Positions 1-26,583 of a stretch of 64,000 nucleotides of DNA are shown here, piece by piece. The stretch lies in contig OX422200.1 in NCBI GenBank assembly GCA_949130485.1, positions 387,001 to 451,000 of the forward strand, read 5' to 3'. Within the stretch, counting starts at the first letter, position 1; the number at the start of each line of letters is the position of its first letter. The stretch comes from Agelas oroides (Eukaryota; Porifera; Demospongiae; Agelasida; Agelasidae). The position numbers were made by a program, and so were the translations under genes. The notes beneath the pieces are model-generated. The model was given only the letters and a program-made list of their open reading frames with translations, was not told the DNA's origin and made no database searches.

Positions 1-185
1 GTGTATTTAGCTGGGCGGCATTTAAAAAAAATTGGACTTGAATTGAAGATTCTATGCTCTGAAGAGCATTTCTTACGCCTAAAGCAGTTCAAATATTACT
101 AAAAGTATTCTATCCTGCTATCAGTGATACCAATAGTTCATTCACACATGTTCTAGCTCACCAATTTACTTGTACCCTCATGTAG

Positions 186-1327
186 CCGAGCCAGGATTGT
201 GTGAGGCAAGTTGTGGCCTTTCTGCTGTCACAGTGCAGCACCTACTGTGTCTCACAACACTCTCAGCTCTCGCAGCTGCTCCAGGACAACACCAAGCATG
301 TCGGACTGTTGGTCAATGAGCGATTCCTCAATATCCCACCAGACATTGCCCCACCCCTCCTCCGGAGCCTTTTGTAAGACCACACAGTATGGCTTTCTAG
401 CCCCACTAGTCACACAAAATTTGAGAGATTCTTGTCAAAAAATGTGTAAGAATCTTGCATGATTGAGCATTTCATGCAAGAAATATTCTGCAAATGCTTG
501 CATGAATCTTGGTAGCTCCTCCGGTTTCCAGGTTCTCTCGGATAGGCAGAGCCTGGGAACAGAGGTAGACAGACTATTGCAAGCTCTTCCATGAGCCTTG
601 CAGACTGTTAGATTATCCTCATCTTGTTCCCAGACACTTAACACGACCTAAGGAACATACACTACCTAGTATGTGCCAGATCTCTATTTTTTTGTTCCAT
701 TTATAGAGAAGAAGTGAAACAGGTGACTAAAAAGGTGTGTTACATTACATCACCAGTTCTGCAATACTTCCTAGTGAATGTCGTGCAATTTCCCTTGCAG
801 GGTCAGCCGTTCAACTTCCACTACTATGTGGTGATCACACGCTCCCACATGGTATCCATCACAAAGCCAGGAGCGGGCAAGAAAAGGAAAAAGGAAGGGA
901 AGAAGGATGAAGCTACGGCAGCCAATGATGGACTAAAATATGAGGAGCCACCAACATTTGACCACTTTGAGAATGAGATTCTCCAGAAGGTTGGGATTAC
1001 ATCTGAGGTGGCCTTGTACCCAGTCCATGTGGGAGGAGGAAAAGTTTTTCTTCTCCTATGTGGCCTGGGTACAAGACTAAATTTGAGGGCACTGTTTGTC
1101 TGTCTGTGTGCCCTCACAACCTCCATGCTCTGATCGTGGTTCGTTGGCTATTGCAGGAGAGTTTCCTGACCTTCAGCTACCCTGTGAGTGAGGAGAGCGA
1201 CTCAGTGTTGGGAGGAAGGTGGAGCTTTGATGATGAGGCTATGCAACCATGCAGGACAGTCATGGTCATCCCAGCAGGAAAACTGGAGAAAAGTGTCACA
1301 GAACTTGAGAGAACTTTTAGCAACTGA
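186..1327 (+). CDS. BCCIP: BCCIP, 3' part (BRCA2 and CDKN1A-interacting protein)
   Basis: Four exons fit one frame (576 nt, 191 codons plus stop): about 186-373, 707-734, 801-989 and 1157-1327 (TGA). The first encodes the conserved HVGLLVNERFLNIPPDI segment, the second EEVKQVTKK, the third FNFHYYVVITR followed by a lysine-rich linker, and the last FSYPVSEESDSVLGGRWSFDD and RTVMVIPAGK, the signature C-terminus of BCCIP. BCCIP family proteins bind BRCA2 and p21, act in homologous recombination and cell-cycle control, and function in 60S ribosome biogenesis in the nucleus. The 5' exons lie upstream of the window or in the first 185 bases, so the gene is partial here. The next gene starts only about 130 bp downstream on the same strand. 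Identification is firm; the weakest point is the GTTGGG donor after 989. Confidence 0.88.
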
Positions 1328-1460
1328 TATTTTCATAGTTATGCCAATACACCGGCCGGCAAAATATGGGGCGCGCGCGCGTTGAGCCACGCCCACGTGA
1401 GCTCCACCCGTTTCCTGGAAACGTTGCCGGCGTGCTAGTGCTGCAAGTTGCATGCACAAG
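1328..1460 (+). promoter_or_regulatory. Compact intergenic promoter region for the FN3 membrane gene
   Basis: This 133-bp gap separates the BCCIP stop from the next ATG. It contains a GC-rich core with a CGCGCGCGCG run and a CACGTG-containing stretch (GCCCACGTGAGC), unlike the AT-richer introns around it. It must hold both the BCCIP 3' end and the start of the next transcription unit, unless the two are co-transcribed. The promoter role is inferred from position and CpG content only. Confidence 0.4.
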
Positions 1461-4400
1461 ATGAAGAACATCGTCTTCGTATTTCTAGCTTATTTTATTC
1501 TAGGCACTGGACATTTACCCTCAGCTACAGGTTAGTGCATTATTAGTTGTCTTACGAGATTTATAAATACTTTATGGCTGTCGTTTTACAGGATTGACGG
1601 CTCCCTACGACGTGAGCTGGTCTCTAGAAAAAGAGCATGTGATGGTGAAGTGGAAGCACCAACATAAGGACGAGCCTTCGCGCGGCTACTACGTCTCTGT
1701 GCAGGAGGTGCAGAAAGGTTTCAAACTGGGCACACCGAACTTTGTGCATGTGAAGGAGGGTGTGCGAGCTGCCATCATCAGAGGTCTAAAACCTCGGGCA
1801 GTGTATGAAATAAAGGTGAAGAGAATACAGGATGCACGTCAATTGAACAGTATGCAGTTAGGTAGTATTTATCATTCAACGGTGGGTCCTGATTCTCAAA
1901 CAGGTTATTGCTTATTCAGCCAAGAAGCATAAAGCCAGTGCTCCTGTGCTTGTGAAGACCAAAAATCTTGGTAAGCTTTCAGTGGTTTTTCCAAGCTCAA
2001 GTTGGTAACAGATAACCTTCTCTTCATTAATCTTGGTAAGGTCTCACAAGATTCTTGACTGTTTTCATAGCCTTGCATCTAGCAAATTACCTTGATTTCA
2101 TTCTTTGCACAGAATTCATGCAGGCTCACAGCCTCACTGTGTCCAGTATCACAACCACAAGTGCAGTGTTCCACTGGCAGCATAACCCCAAGAACAACAT
2201 ACATGACATACGTTTCAAGGTAATTTCTTGTACCCAATTTCTTGTACCCAATTTCTTGTACCCAATTTCTTGTACCCTACATTTCCCAATTTCTTGTACC
2301 CAGACCTTCAACACGACCTTGCAGTACTAAATCTAGTCTCAAATCCAAGCTTTCCGTCCCGGATTTTGTTGCACAGCTTTGAAGAAATAAAGTTTGGAAT
2401 GGAAACCTGGAATCTAAACCTACCTCTTTCATTCCCACTTTTCCTCAGTTGGTTTGCTCAGGAGTTCAGCACTTTATCAAAGATGGGGAGGAGATGGTGG
2501 AAAGGACAGAGCTTCACCACACTGTCCGCTCCACCTCCCAGCGCTCTGAGAGCTACCAGACCAATGAGCTGGAGCCCAACACGCAGTATTCCTGTCACTT
2601 AACCTCTGTGGCAGGCAGACTTGAGAGTGAGCCCTCCACTCAGGTCAAGTTCACCACCACCCCCGGAAGTAAGTGAAAAGATGTTGTCCACTTGTAGTAA
2701 ATAACAATGAGTTGCTTGTGTATTCTGCAGAGCCATCTCCTCCTCCTCAACCGAAGGTTTCTGTGGACAAGAAGGGTGGAAAGGTGGAGAACAAGAGCTT
2801 TACTGCTGAGCTCTACCCCACTGACAACCACTTTGGACCCATCAGGTGCACATGCAGAACAACACAATATCCTCACTCCCGTCCCGCCTAGGTCTTGTAA
2901 AATGGTTTTCCCCTCCACCTCCACCTTCAACCCCCACACCTTCACCACCACCCCACACATTCACCCCCCTTCACACTCACTGTTCACACCCCCCACACAC
3001 ACACACACCTTCACCCCACACACAATACACACCAGCCACTACAAGGTGTTTGCAGTGCCAGTAAAGAAGGATGAAAAGGAGCCGGAAAGTCTCCCATACA
3101 GCCCCACGGTGCCACTAGACCAGCTTCCTTCTCATGCTGTCTCCTCCCACCTCGTGTCTGAGGTCTCAGACCCCATTCCCTTTATCATTGGTCAGTACAG
3201 TGCACACACTCTACCAGAGAAGCTGACATTTGACGGCACCTGGATGAGGAAGGCATTCAAACCAGAGACCTACTACTCTATAGTGGTTGCTGCCTTCACC
3301 AAAACATCAGTAAGTTGCGACAGCTAGTGTCCTGTCTCAAACACACGTGCCATATCTTACATAAACTGGAGATTGAAGGGATGTGTGCTTTTCAGGATAC
3401 TTGTGTTAGGTACGCCAGTGTAGACTCATTGGGATGTGGACTTACATGATAAAAGGTTTTCAATACCCGTTTCACAGAACACATCACAACCTCTGTACTC
3501 ATTTAGTAAACTTGCTGACCCACCTGTCTACATCGGTAAGTGTCTGCACCATCGTACATCACAGCTGAGATGCTGTATCTCACTTGGATCCCCCCCCCCC
3601 CACATCCCCACATCCCCTACATCCCCACATCTCCCCCTCCACACACACATGCACAAACAGGGGCAGACATGCGCCAAGAGTGGGTGAAGTCCCACAAGCC
3701 TGCAGCACGGAAACTCACCATCACAATACTAGCCACACTGTTCAGTGTCATTGGGATATTTTCCCTTGCCTTTGGAGTGGTGTTTGCAACTAGATACTAC
3801 CGTGGCAGCAGGAGAGATGCTTACTTGTGAGCAAACTGTGTACTGCCTTGTCACTTACCATGAACTCCTGGGTAATAGTCTCGGATCCAGACTCTGGATT
3901 TTGTCTTGCTGTTTTTTCTCCAAAGGTGTGAGGCAAAATCCAGAATGGAAAAGCCTGTGTTCAAGACTATGTGGTTCTGGAACTGTTGCTAAATTTTATT
4001 GTCAGCTAACAATGTGCTCGCCAACTGTGCAGAACGAAGCTACTGGCGGAACACACCAAAAGGGAATTTCTTTTGTGCTTGATGCAAAATTTTAATTTTG
4101 TCCTTTTCGTTGTTGTTGTTCATGGTAAATGCAATGCTGGTTCTATAGATACTGCTATAGTTAATAGTGGACGGCATGTTATTGTGTTGTTGTTCTGTGT
4201 GCATTATAGCTTCACCATTGGGGACTCGGACAACAGTGGTTCCAGTGGAGAGGAAGAGATCTACCAGAAATCATCTGATAAAAAGGAGGTAGCTACACTG
4301 TGACACGTGGAACGCTACACACTCCTAGAACACACACATTTTTGTCTTAATGCACCTCCCCTCCCAATTGACCACTCACACCTTATAGCTGAATATTGTT

Positions 4401-5293
4401 TACACAGCAGCTGCTATTGTTGATAATGTCATTATACTACAGGAGGCTGCCCCCCTAGTGGAACCCCTCCCTGCCCCCACACCCAACCAGACATTGGCTG
4501 AATGGGCGGTGGAGAACCTGTGCTACAACCCAGGTGAGGTCAAGGTTTCCATGGCAACAAAGAGCCACTGCTTAATAACACGTACGAATTGGCATTGTTG
4601 CAATGTTGATAACATTTCATTTCTCTCTCTCTCTCTCACAAACACACACACACAACACACACACACACACACAGTGTTTGAAGAGACAATCTATCGCAGT
4701 CCCGAGACCATGAAGGAGATGGACGACACATTACACACCATTGCTGACAAGTACGCCCGGAGGATTGCAGCTATACAAGCTGTGAAGGAGTCCCGATCAC
4801 CCAAGGTGGGGGCAGAGCCAAACACAGACAAGCTGACTCAACTAGAGTTGGAAGCAGAGACGACACCACCCATGGTGACTCCCTGTGAGTCTCTCTCAGA
4901 AGAGTGTCCACTACCTCAGCTACACACCCAGTCTCAGGATGCCTCCACTGCCAGGTACAAACATTACTACTAGGGCCAGCCTCATCTATGAAACAGTCAA
5001 TGAACCCCAGCTATGTAGCCCTTTGTTGAAGTATTTCTTCCACTGTTATACAATGGCTGCTGTTAGCACTAGGAGTTGCATTGTACCTTGACCATGAGCA
5101 TAATTATACATTTTTATTTTAGTAGCATAGCTTAAAAATATCGATCTCCACTGCACCGTGCACCCACTACTACACCTGGTACAGGCTGAATGCTACCAAG
5201 CCACAGTGGGACACTGCAGCACTGCATAACAGCAGCTCTGAGTACATGGTGGCCAGAGGAGGAGGAAGAGGAGGAGGGGAGGATATGCAGTGA
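1461..5293 (+). CDS. Fibronectin type III single-pass membrane protein, RPTP-ectodomain-like, unknown function
   Basis: Exons read: 1461-1530 (signal peptide MKNIVFVFLAYFILG), 1592-about 1832, 1904-1970, 2113-2219, 2449-2668, 2731-2845, 3036-3309, 3478-3535, 3661-3826 (TM: ITILATLFSVIGIFSLAF), 4210-4288, 4443-4533, 4675-4954 and 5185-5293 (TGA), about 625 aa. The ectodomain has two or three FN3 domains. The membrane-proximal part (IIGQYSAHTL, then FDGTWMRKAFKPETYYSIVV) resembles the last ectodomain module of receptor tyrosine phosphatases. The tail, about 190 residues, has acidic and Ser/Thr-rich stretches and tyrosines (EEEIYQK, NLCYNPG, EETIYRSP), but no kinase or phosphatase domain. The junction after exon 2 lacks a clear GT donor; a GC donor near 1833 keeps frame. 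If the 4954 donor is not used, translation stops at 4973. I do not recognise an orthologue. Confidence 0.72.
2221..2302 (+). repeat. 15-bp tandem repeat at an intron 5' end
   Basis: TTTCTTGTACCCAAT-type units repeat about four times, starting immediately after the donor at 2220 of the FN3 gene. A degenerate extra copy follows near 2285-2301. No coding content. Confidence 0.75.
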
Positions 5294-5442
5294 GAATGTA
5301 TATAGGAAGCTGCACTATCACAGAATGGATATGAAATTCATCAATCACACTGGAACACAATAGACAAGAGCAAACATACATACTCACATGAACTGAGCGA
5401 GCACTGAGAGTGTAACGGAGATTGTTTATACATGAATGTGTG

Positions 5443-17611
<12,169 letters not shown>

Positions 17612-17868
17612 TGGAAAACGCGGAACGGAACGGGTTGCAGTCAGTGCAGCTCATATGCAGTGGTAGCCTCGTTCCCAGGCTCCCCCGCTCCGGAACGCGA
17701 TCATCGTATTTTTCGGTGCGGGGGAGCCTGGGAACGAGGCTAATACCGTGGGAGAGCATCGCGACGTAAAGGCATCCTCACAGGCTCACCGTTTGACGAC
17801 GGTCACTGGTCCTTACAGCAACTGTTACCCACATCTGAAAAATATATTGGAACAGCAGGCGGCCGTCG
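17612..17868. promoter_or_regulatory. Bidirectional promoter interval, EDRF1/IDH3
   Basis: The 257 bp between the EDRF1 ATG (minus) and the IDH3 ATG (plus) must serve both genes. It is CpG-containing and has a long hairpin element at 17664-17742 in its centre. No TATA box is obvious. The promoter role is inferred from divergent gene positions. Confidence 0.6.
17664..17742. mobile_element. Short hairpin element (TAGCCTCGTTCCCAGG family)
   Basis: Arms TAGCCTCGTTCCCAGGCT and AGCCTGGGAACGAGGCTA are perfect complements and extend inward through CCCCCGC/GCGGGGG. The loop is about 25 nt. This is the best-preserved copy of a family with at least twelve members in the window. It lies inside a divergent promoter. 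Confidence 0.75.
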
Positions 17869-22810
<4,942 letters not shown>

Positions 22811-23314
22811 CTTATCATTCAGTAGCCAGTGCATTTTATCACCCACATACCTCTCTGTAGTGTCCATTCAATATATACCTTGTAGTGTGCATTGTAAATC
22901 ATTCATCATTCACTACATGATCTTCTAGTGTGCATTGTAAATCATTCATCATATATCTTAATATGGTGTAATCATTCATCATTCACTACATAATCTTATG
23001 GTGTCCATTGTAAATCACATCATTCACATCCTGTCTGTTTACATGTACTGCTTGTACACGTGGTGTAACGTATCACTGACACACACCCATGGTGTATGTA
23101 TGTATGTATCCTAGCAACAGTGTTATTATCAGATCTCTCCATCACAACAGTGAATATGGACTTGTGCTGTTGACATAAGCATTATCAATCAACAACAAAC
23201 AACAAGTTGTTTACAAAATGTGGTGTGAAGTTGATGAAATGTTGAGGAGGATGCATAAGTAAAATTGCAGCTGCCATGCATGATATTGTGTTTACCTAGC
23301 AACATAAAAGTAAG
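22811..23314. other. Convergent intergenic region IDH3 / ubiquitin-like gene
   Basis: 504 bp between two stop codons. It holds imperfect copies of an ATTCATCATTCACTACAT-type repeat (about 22895-23010), a (GTAT)n trace near 23096 and AT-rich sequence. No coding signal seen. Confidence 0.7.
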
Positions 23315-25399
23315 TCAATCAACAGGGGTTATATTAGCTGCAGGGTATTCCAGCTGCAGCGTGGCGCCATCTGTCACATCGTAGCTGGCCAGTGTCCGGT
23401 CATCCTCTTCCAGCCGTTCCCCCTCAAAGAGCAGTATCTGCTGTCTAGTCGGTATCCCCTCCCTGCCCTGGATTCGCTCCTTCACCACTTCTATCGTGTC
23501 CCCCAGGGTCACGTCAAATTGAAGGCTCTTTCCATTTATACCCGCAACGTTGATCTGCACTGGACCATGGCTGGGCACACGCAGTACCAGATGTAGAACG
23601 GATTGGTTCTGGATTCCAGAATTGCTCACCGCTAGACTATTGTCGAGCTGTTTCCCTGCTGCCACAAGGCATTGTTGGCTGATGGGCAATCCTTCCTTCT
23701 CTTTAATCTTGTTCTTCAAGTCTAGAATGGTATCAAACGGACCAATGTTGAGGGTGAGGGTTTTTCCAGTGAGAGTCTTTACGAACAGCAGCAGTCCAAT
23801 GGGCGTTGTCACTGGACTGGGAACCACTAGGGGAATGAGATCCAGCGCACTTCCACTTTTGATTTCGTAAGAGTTTAGCTTACGACCGTTATCAAGCTCG
23901 CTACCACCAAAGAAAAGTTGCTGTTCGCTCACCGGAATCCCTTCTCTCCTCTGAATTTCACCCTTTATGGCCTCCACTGTCTGATTATCTGGTTCTTCCA
24001 AGGTCAACTCTTTCCCACTCTGCATCCTGACCAAGAGCTGGAGGACGGGAGGAGTAGTGACCACCAGGTGAAGAATATGGTTGTCTTCAATTGTATAGGA
24101 GCGCAGAGTGCGTTCGTTGATGAGTCGTTCACGTGCAAAGTAAATCTCCTGGAGATCCGACTCAATTCCTTCTTTAGCAGCTATCAATTCTTTGAGCTGC
24201 AGCACGGTCTCGTCTGTGTTGACCCACATTGGCATCGTGTCTCCCGTATGAAGAGCAACAAACACCTGGGTGTTTCTGTTGTGATCAACCACCAGGTTCA
24301 GCGTGGTGTTAGTGGTGACACTGCACTCTTGCATGGTTGAATCATCCTCTAACTTTCGCTCCTCAAGAAACAGCTCTTGTAGGTCAATGGGGACGCCTTC
24401 CCGCTCACGGATCCTCACCTTCAAGCTCATGATGGTGTCGTTGGGTTGCATTTCAAAAACTATCGATCTCCCACTGGCAAATCGGACATAAACCTGATAC
24501 CCATCTCCCGAGCGAACCACTAAGTGAACGGCTGATTCATGTTCGATTCTGTAATCCAACAGTCTATGATGGTCATTCAACTGCTCGCCGACAAAAATCA
24601 GTCGTTGTCTCTCCTCGGGTATCCCCTCTTGCCTCTCAATCTTCCTCTTGACCATAGCAACTGTGTCGTGGGGTGTCACCGTGAGTACAATGGTCCTGCC
24701 TGTGAGAGTTTTGATAAAAACCATGACCTCATAGTTGCGTAGGTTCACATTAACAGTGGCACCATGCCGTAAGCTGTACTCATTGACCCTCCGGCCATAC
24801 TCCAATACTCGGCCTTCGTATGTGGACTGTTGAAGATGGTATGGTATTCCTCCACGCGTGTGGATCATATTTTGGAGCGTATCTACCGGTTCATCAGAGG
24901 CGACTTCCATTGGAATAGACATTCCAGTGTATAGCCGCAGTGTGATGCTGATACGAATCTCTAGCTGGAAGGTTGCTACACGATCTGGCTGGGTCTGAAA
25001 CTGTGAGAGCTCCCTCATATCATCCAAGTTGATTCTGTTGTGAAATATCCGTTGCCGGGTTACTTGGATGTTCTCTGTGTCTTCAATCTTTTGTTTGAGA
25101 GCTCTGATGTTATCGGTTGGACGCATGGCAAAAACCAATAGTTCTCCGGACACACGGTGAACAAACACCTGGATTGGGCGTCTCGTTAAAGCAACTGTGC
25201 ACTCAGCCGTGATGCCACAGGCAGCCAGGGTGGAGCTATCGTCAAGAGTGCTGTCCCCTAAACTGAGCTGCTGCTGCTCAACTGGAATACCCTCCTTGTC
25301 CTGTATTTTGGCTTTCAGATTGGCTACCGTGTCCCACTCCAGGTCGACCTCCAGGGTAATGGGAGAACCCCCCTCCACCGAGATGTTGATTTGTGGCAT
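23315..25399 (-). CDS. Nine-domain tandem ubiquitin-like protein without diglycine cleavage sites
   Basis: One uninterrupted 694-codon exon (ATG 25399, TAA 23315). It encodes nine tandem ubiquitin-like domains at about residues 1-74, 75-148, 149-222, 223-300, 301-376, 377-451, 452-533, 534-612 and 613-690. Most keep the beta-grasp pattern (KTLTG near the start, DTI..K.KI, EGIP..QQ.L, L.DY.I, LHLV). Domains 4 and 8 are closest to ubiquitin (VFIKTLTGRTIVLTV; LFVKTLTGKTLTLNI). No domain ends in GG, so it should not be processed like polyubiquitin or conjugated in the usual way. Domains have diverged strongly, implying old duplication. The ATG lies two bases after a TTCCACAG acceptor, so at least one upstream exon exists; it may be a 5' UTR exon near 25600-25700 or the repeat gene at 25856-26407. 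Function unknown; a scaffold for ubiquitin-binding proteins is one possibility. Confidence 0.88.
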   Translation of the reverse strand: MPQINISVEGGSPITLEVDLEWDTVANLKAKIQDKEGIPVEQQQLSLGDSTLDDSSTLAACGITAECTVALTRRPIQVFVHRVSGELLVFAMRPTDNIRALKQKIEDTENIQVTRQRIFHNRINLDDMRELSQFQTQPDRVATFQLEIRISITLRLYTGMSIPMEVASDEPVDTLQNMIHTRGGIPYHLQQSTYEGRVLEYGRRVNEYSLRHGATVNVNLRNYEVMVFIKTLTGRTIVLTVTPHDTVAMVKRKIERQEGIPEERQRLIFVGEQLNDHHRLLDYRIEHESAVHLVVRSGDGYQVYVRFASGRSIVFEMQPNDTIMSLKVRIREREGVPIDLQELFLEERKLEDDSTMQECSVTTNTTLNLVVDHNRNTQVFVALHTGDTMPMWVNTDETVLQLKELIAAKEGIESDLQEIYFARERLINERTLRSYTIEDNHILHLVVTTPPVLQLLVRMQSGKELTLEEPDNQTVEAIKGEIQRREGIPVSEQQLFFGGSELDNGRKLNSYEIKSGSALDLIPLVVPSPVTTPIGLLLFVKTLTGKTLTLNIGPFDTILDLKNKIKEKEGLPISQQCLVAAGKQLDNSLAVSNSGIQNQSVLHLVLRVPSHGPVQINVAGINGKSLQFDVTLGDTIEVVKERIQGREGIPTRQQILLFEGERLEEDDRTLASYDVTDGATLQLEYPAANITPVD

Positions 25400-25855
25400 A
25401 CCTGTGGAATAAAGATCAATACTTGAAATACATCATCTAACCATCACCAGCCTCTCTCTAGTCAGCCTCCCGCTCTTTTACCCATGCATTCTCATAGGAG
25501 GGCAGAGAATTGGCGGCTTTGGTCCGAGAGACAAAGTTATACTGACAAAAGTTTACGGTAAATTGTCGATAAAAAGGTAACAGCCTTTCTTTACTAACAA
25601 TCACGACAGATCTAGGGACTTACTAAATGACAGTGTTTTCGGCAGAAGGCGAGAGGGTAGGCGCACATGGAGAATTAAGTGGGGCGATATTACTATTTGC
25701 GGAGGCCACACCCCCACTGAGCTTTAATTAGAACAATATGGCGGTTAAAGGAATTTGATCACTGCTATTATATAAATATTCACAGTAATGAAAACATCCT
25801 AGGGTCCATCAGTTCGCCAATGTCAACATTCCTTTGAATTGTTGCCATCTGCAAG
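25400..25855. other. Gap between ubiquitin-like gene and repeat-protein gene
   Basis: 456 bp with no convincing coding exon. On the minus strand a GC-richer stretch (about 25610-25700) ending at a TAG/TAAGTC donor-like site could be a non-coding first exon for the ubiquitin-like gene, followed by an intron to the acceptor at 25402. This is only a suggestion. Confidence 0.4.
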
Positions 25856-26407
25856 CTACCTGTTGTTGCATGCAGACCCAGAACATTCCTTGGCGTCCTT
25901 GCTGCCTGCAAATATCTTGCTATTATGCAACTCTTTGGCGTTCCCGCTGTCTGCAGACTCCATGCCGTTCTCGCTGTCTGCAGACTCTTTGGCGTTCTCG
26001 CTGTCTGCAGACTCCATGCCGTTCTCGCTGTCTGCAGACTCTTTGGCGTTCTTGCTGTCTGCAGACTCCATGGTGTTCTTGCTGTCTGCAGACTCCATGG
26101 TGTTCTTGCTGTCTGCAGACTCTTTGGCATTCTTGCTGTCTGCAGACTTTTCCTTTGAATCATTGCCCACTGTTTCTTTCACAGCCGGGACCTGTTCTGA
26201 CTGCTCTAAGTGTGGAACCTGTGGCATGCCGTGCTGCTCTGCAAATACACAAAAATGCAATAATCAGAAAAGTATCATTTTAATAGCATGTTTGAACATT
26301 CAAGCTTTACCCTTTTCAGCATGATCTTGATCTGTAAACAGGTCCCCAAACGGTGCCCTAAAATCATGTTGGACAGGTGGCAGACCCTCCATGTTATCTG
26401 TCGCCAT
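25856..26407 (-). CDS. Small acidic protein with 9-residue repeats, unknown
   Basis: Two exons fit: 26311-26407 (MATDNMEGLPPVQHDF, then APFGDLFTDQDHAEK) and 25856-26238 (EQHGMPQVPHLEQSEQVPAV, then repeats, TAG at 25856). Together they give 159 aa in phase. The second exon holds eight copies of a nonapeptide, SADSKNAKE with variants SADSKNTME and SADSENGME, encoded by a 27-bp tandem repeat. The protein is hydrophilic, probably disordered, and without recognised domains. CAG|GTAGCT at the end of the last exon is a good donor, so the gene may instead continue into the ubiquitin-like exon. As read, the phases do not match (two bases left over where one is needed). The ATG faces ARL3 176 bp away. 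Existence as a gene is moderately supported; no function can be assigned. Confidence 0.5.
25924..26160. repeat. 27-bp tandem repeat, coding on the minus strand
   Basis: About eight units of CTGTCTGCAGACTC followed by variable TTTGGCGTTCTCG or CATGCCGTTCTCG blocks. The 27-bp period keeps a 9-residue reading frame. Adjacent units alternate between two variants, suggesting dimer duplication. Confidence 0.9.
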
Positions 26408-26583
26408 ATAAGCTGGAACAACGTATACACGGCCTGAATCTCCCTCCCTGAGGACGTACACGTGCTTCCGGTTATTTTCGGTTATTAACGGTTATTAACG
26501 GTTATTAACTTGGTTGTCACGTGATCGTTGCTGTTGCTAGAGAACGTAAACAAACCACATCGGTTACATAAACCAACGTCGAG
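26408..26583. promoter_or_regulatory. Bidirectional promoter interval, repeat protein/ARL3
   Basis: 176 bp between divergent ATGs. It contains three to four copies of GGTTATTAAC/GGTTATTTTC (26473-26512) and a GTCACGTGATCG element. The promoter role is inferred from gene orientation. Confidence 0.55.

Noticed and set aside
4955..4973. FN3 gene ending at the TAG at 4971-4973
   Set aside because: A good donor at 4955 and an acceptor at 5184 join in frame to a further coding exon ending at 5293, so the longer form is preferred, though the short form remains possible.
25780..26163. Alternative minus-strand frame with repeated SLQTARTPK
   Set aside because: It is the other frame of the 27-bp repeat. 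Splice phase from the upstream exon (26311) selects the SADSKN frame. I kept in mind that this alternative frame would fit the phase of the ubiquitin-like exon.
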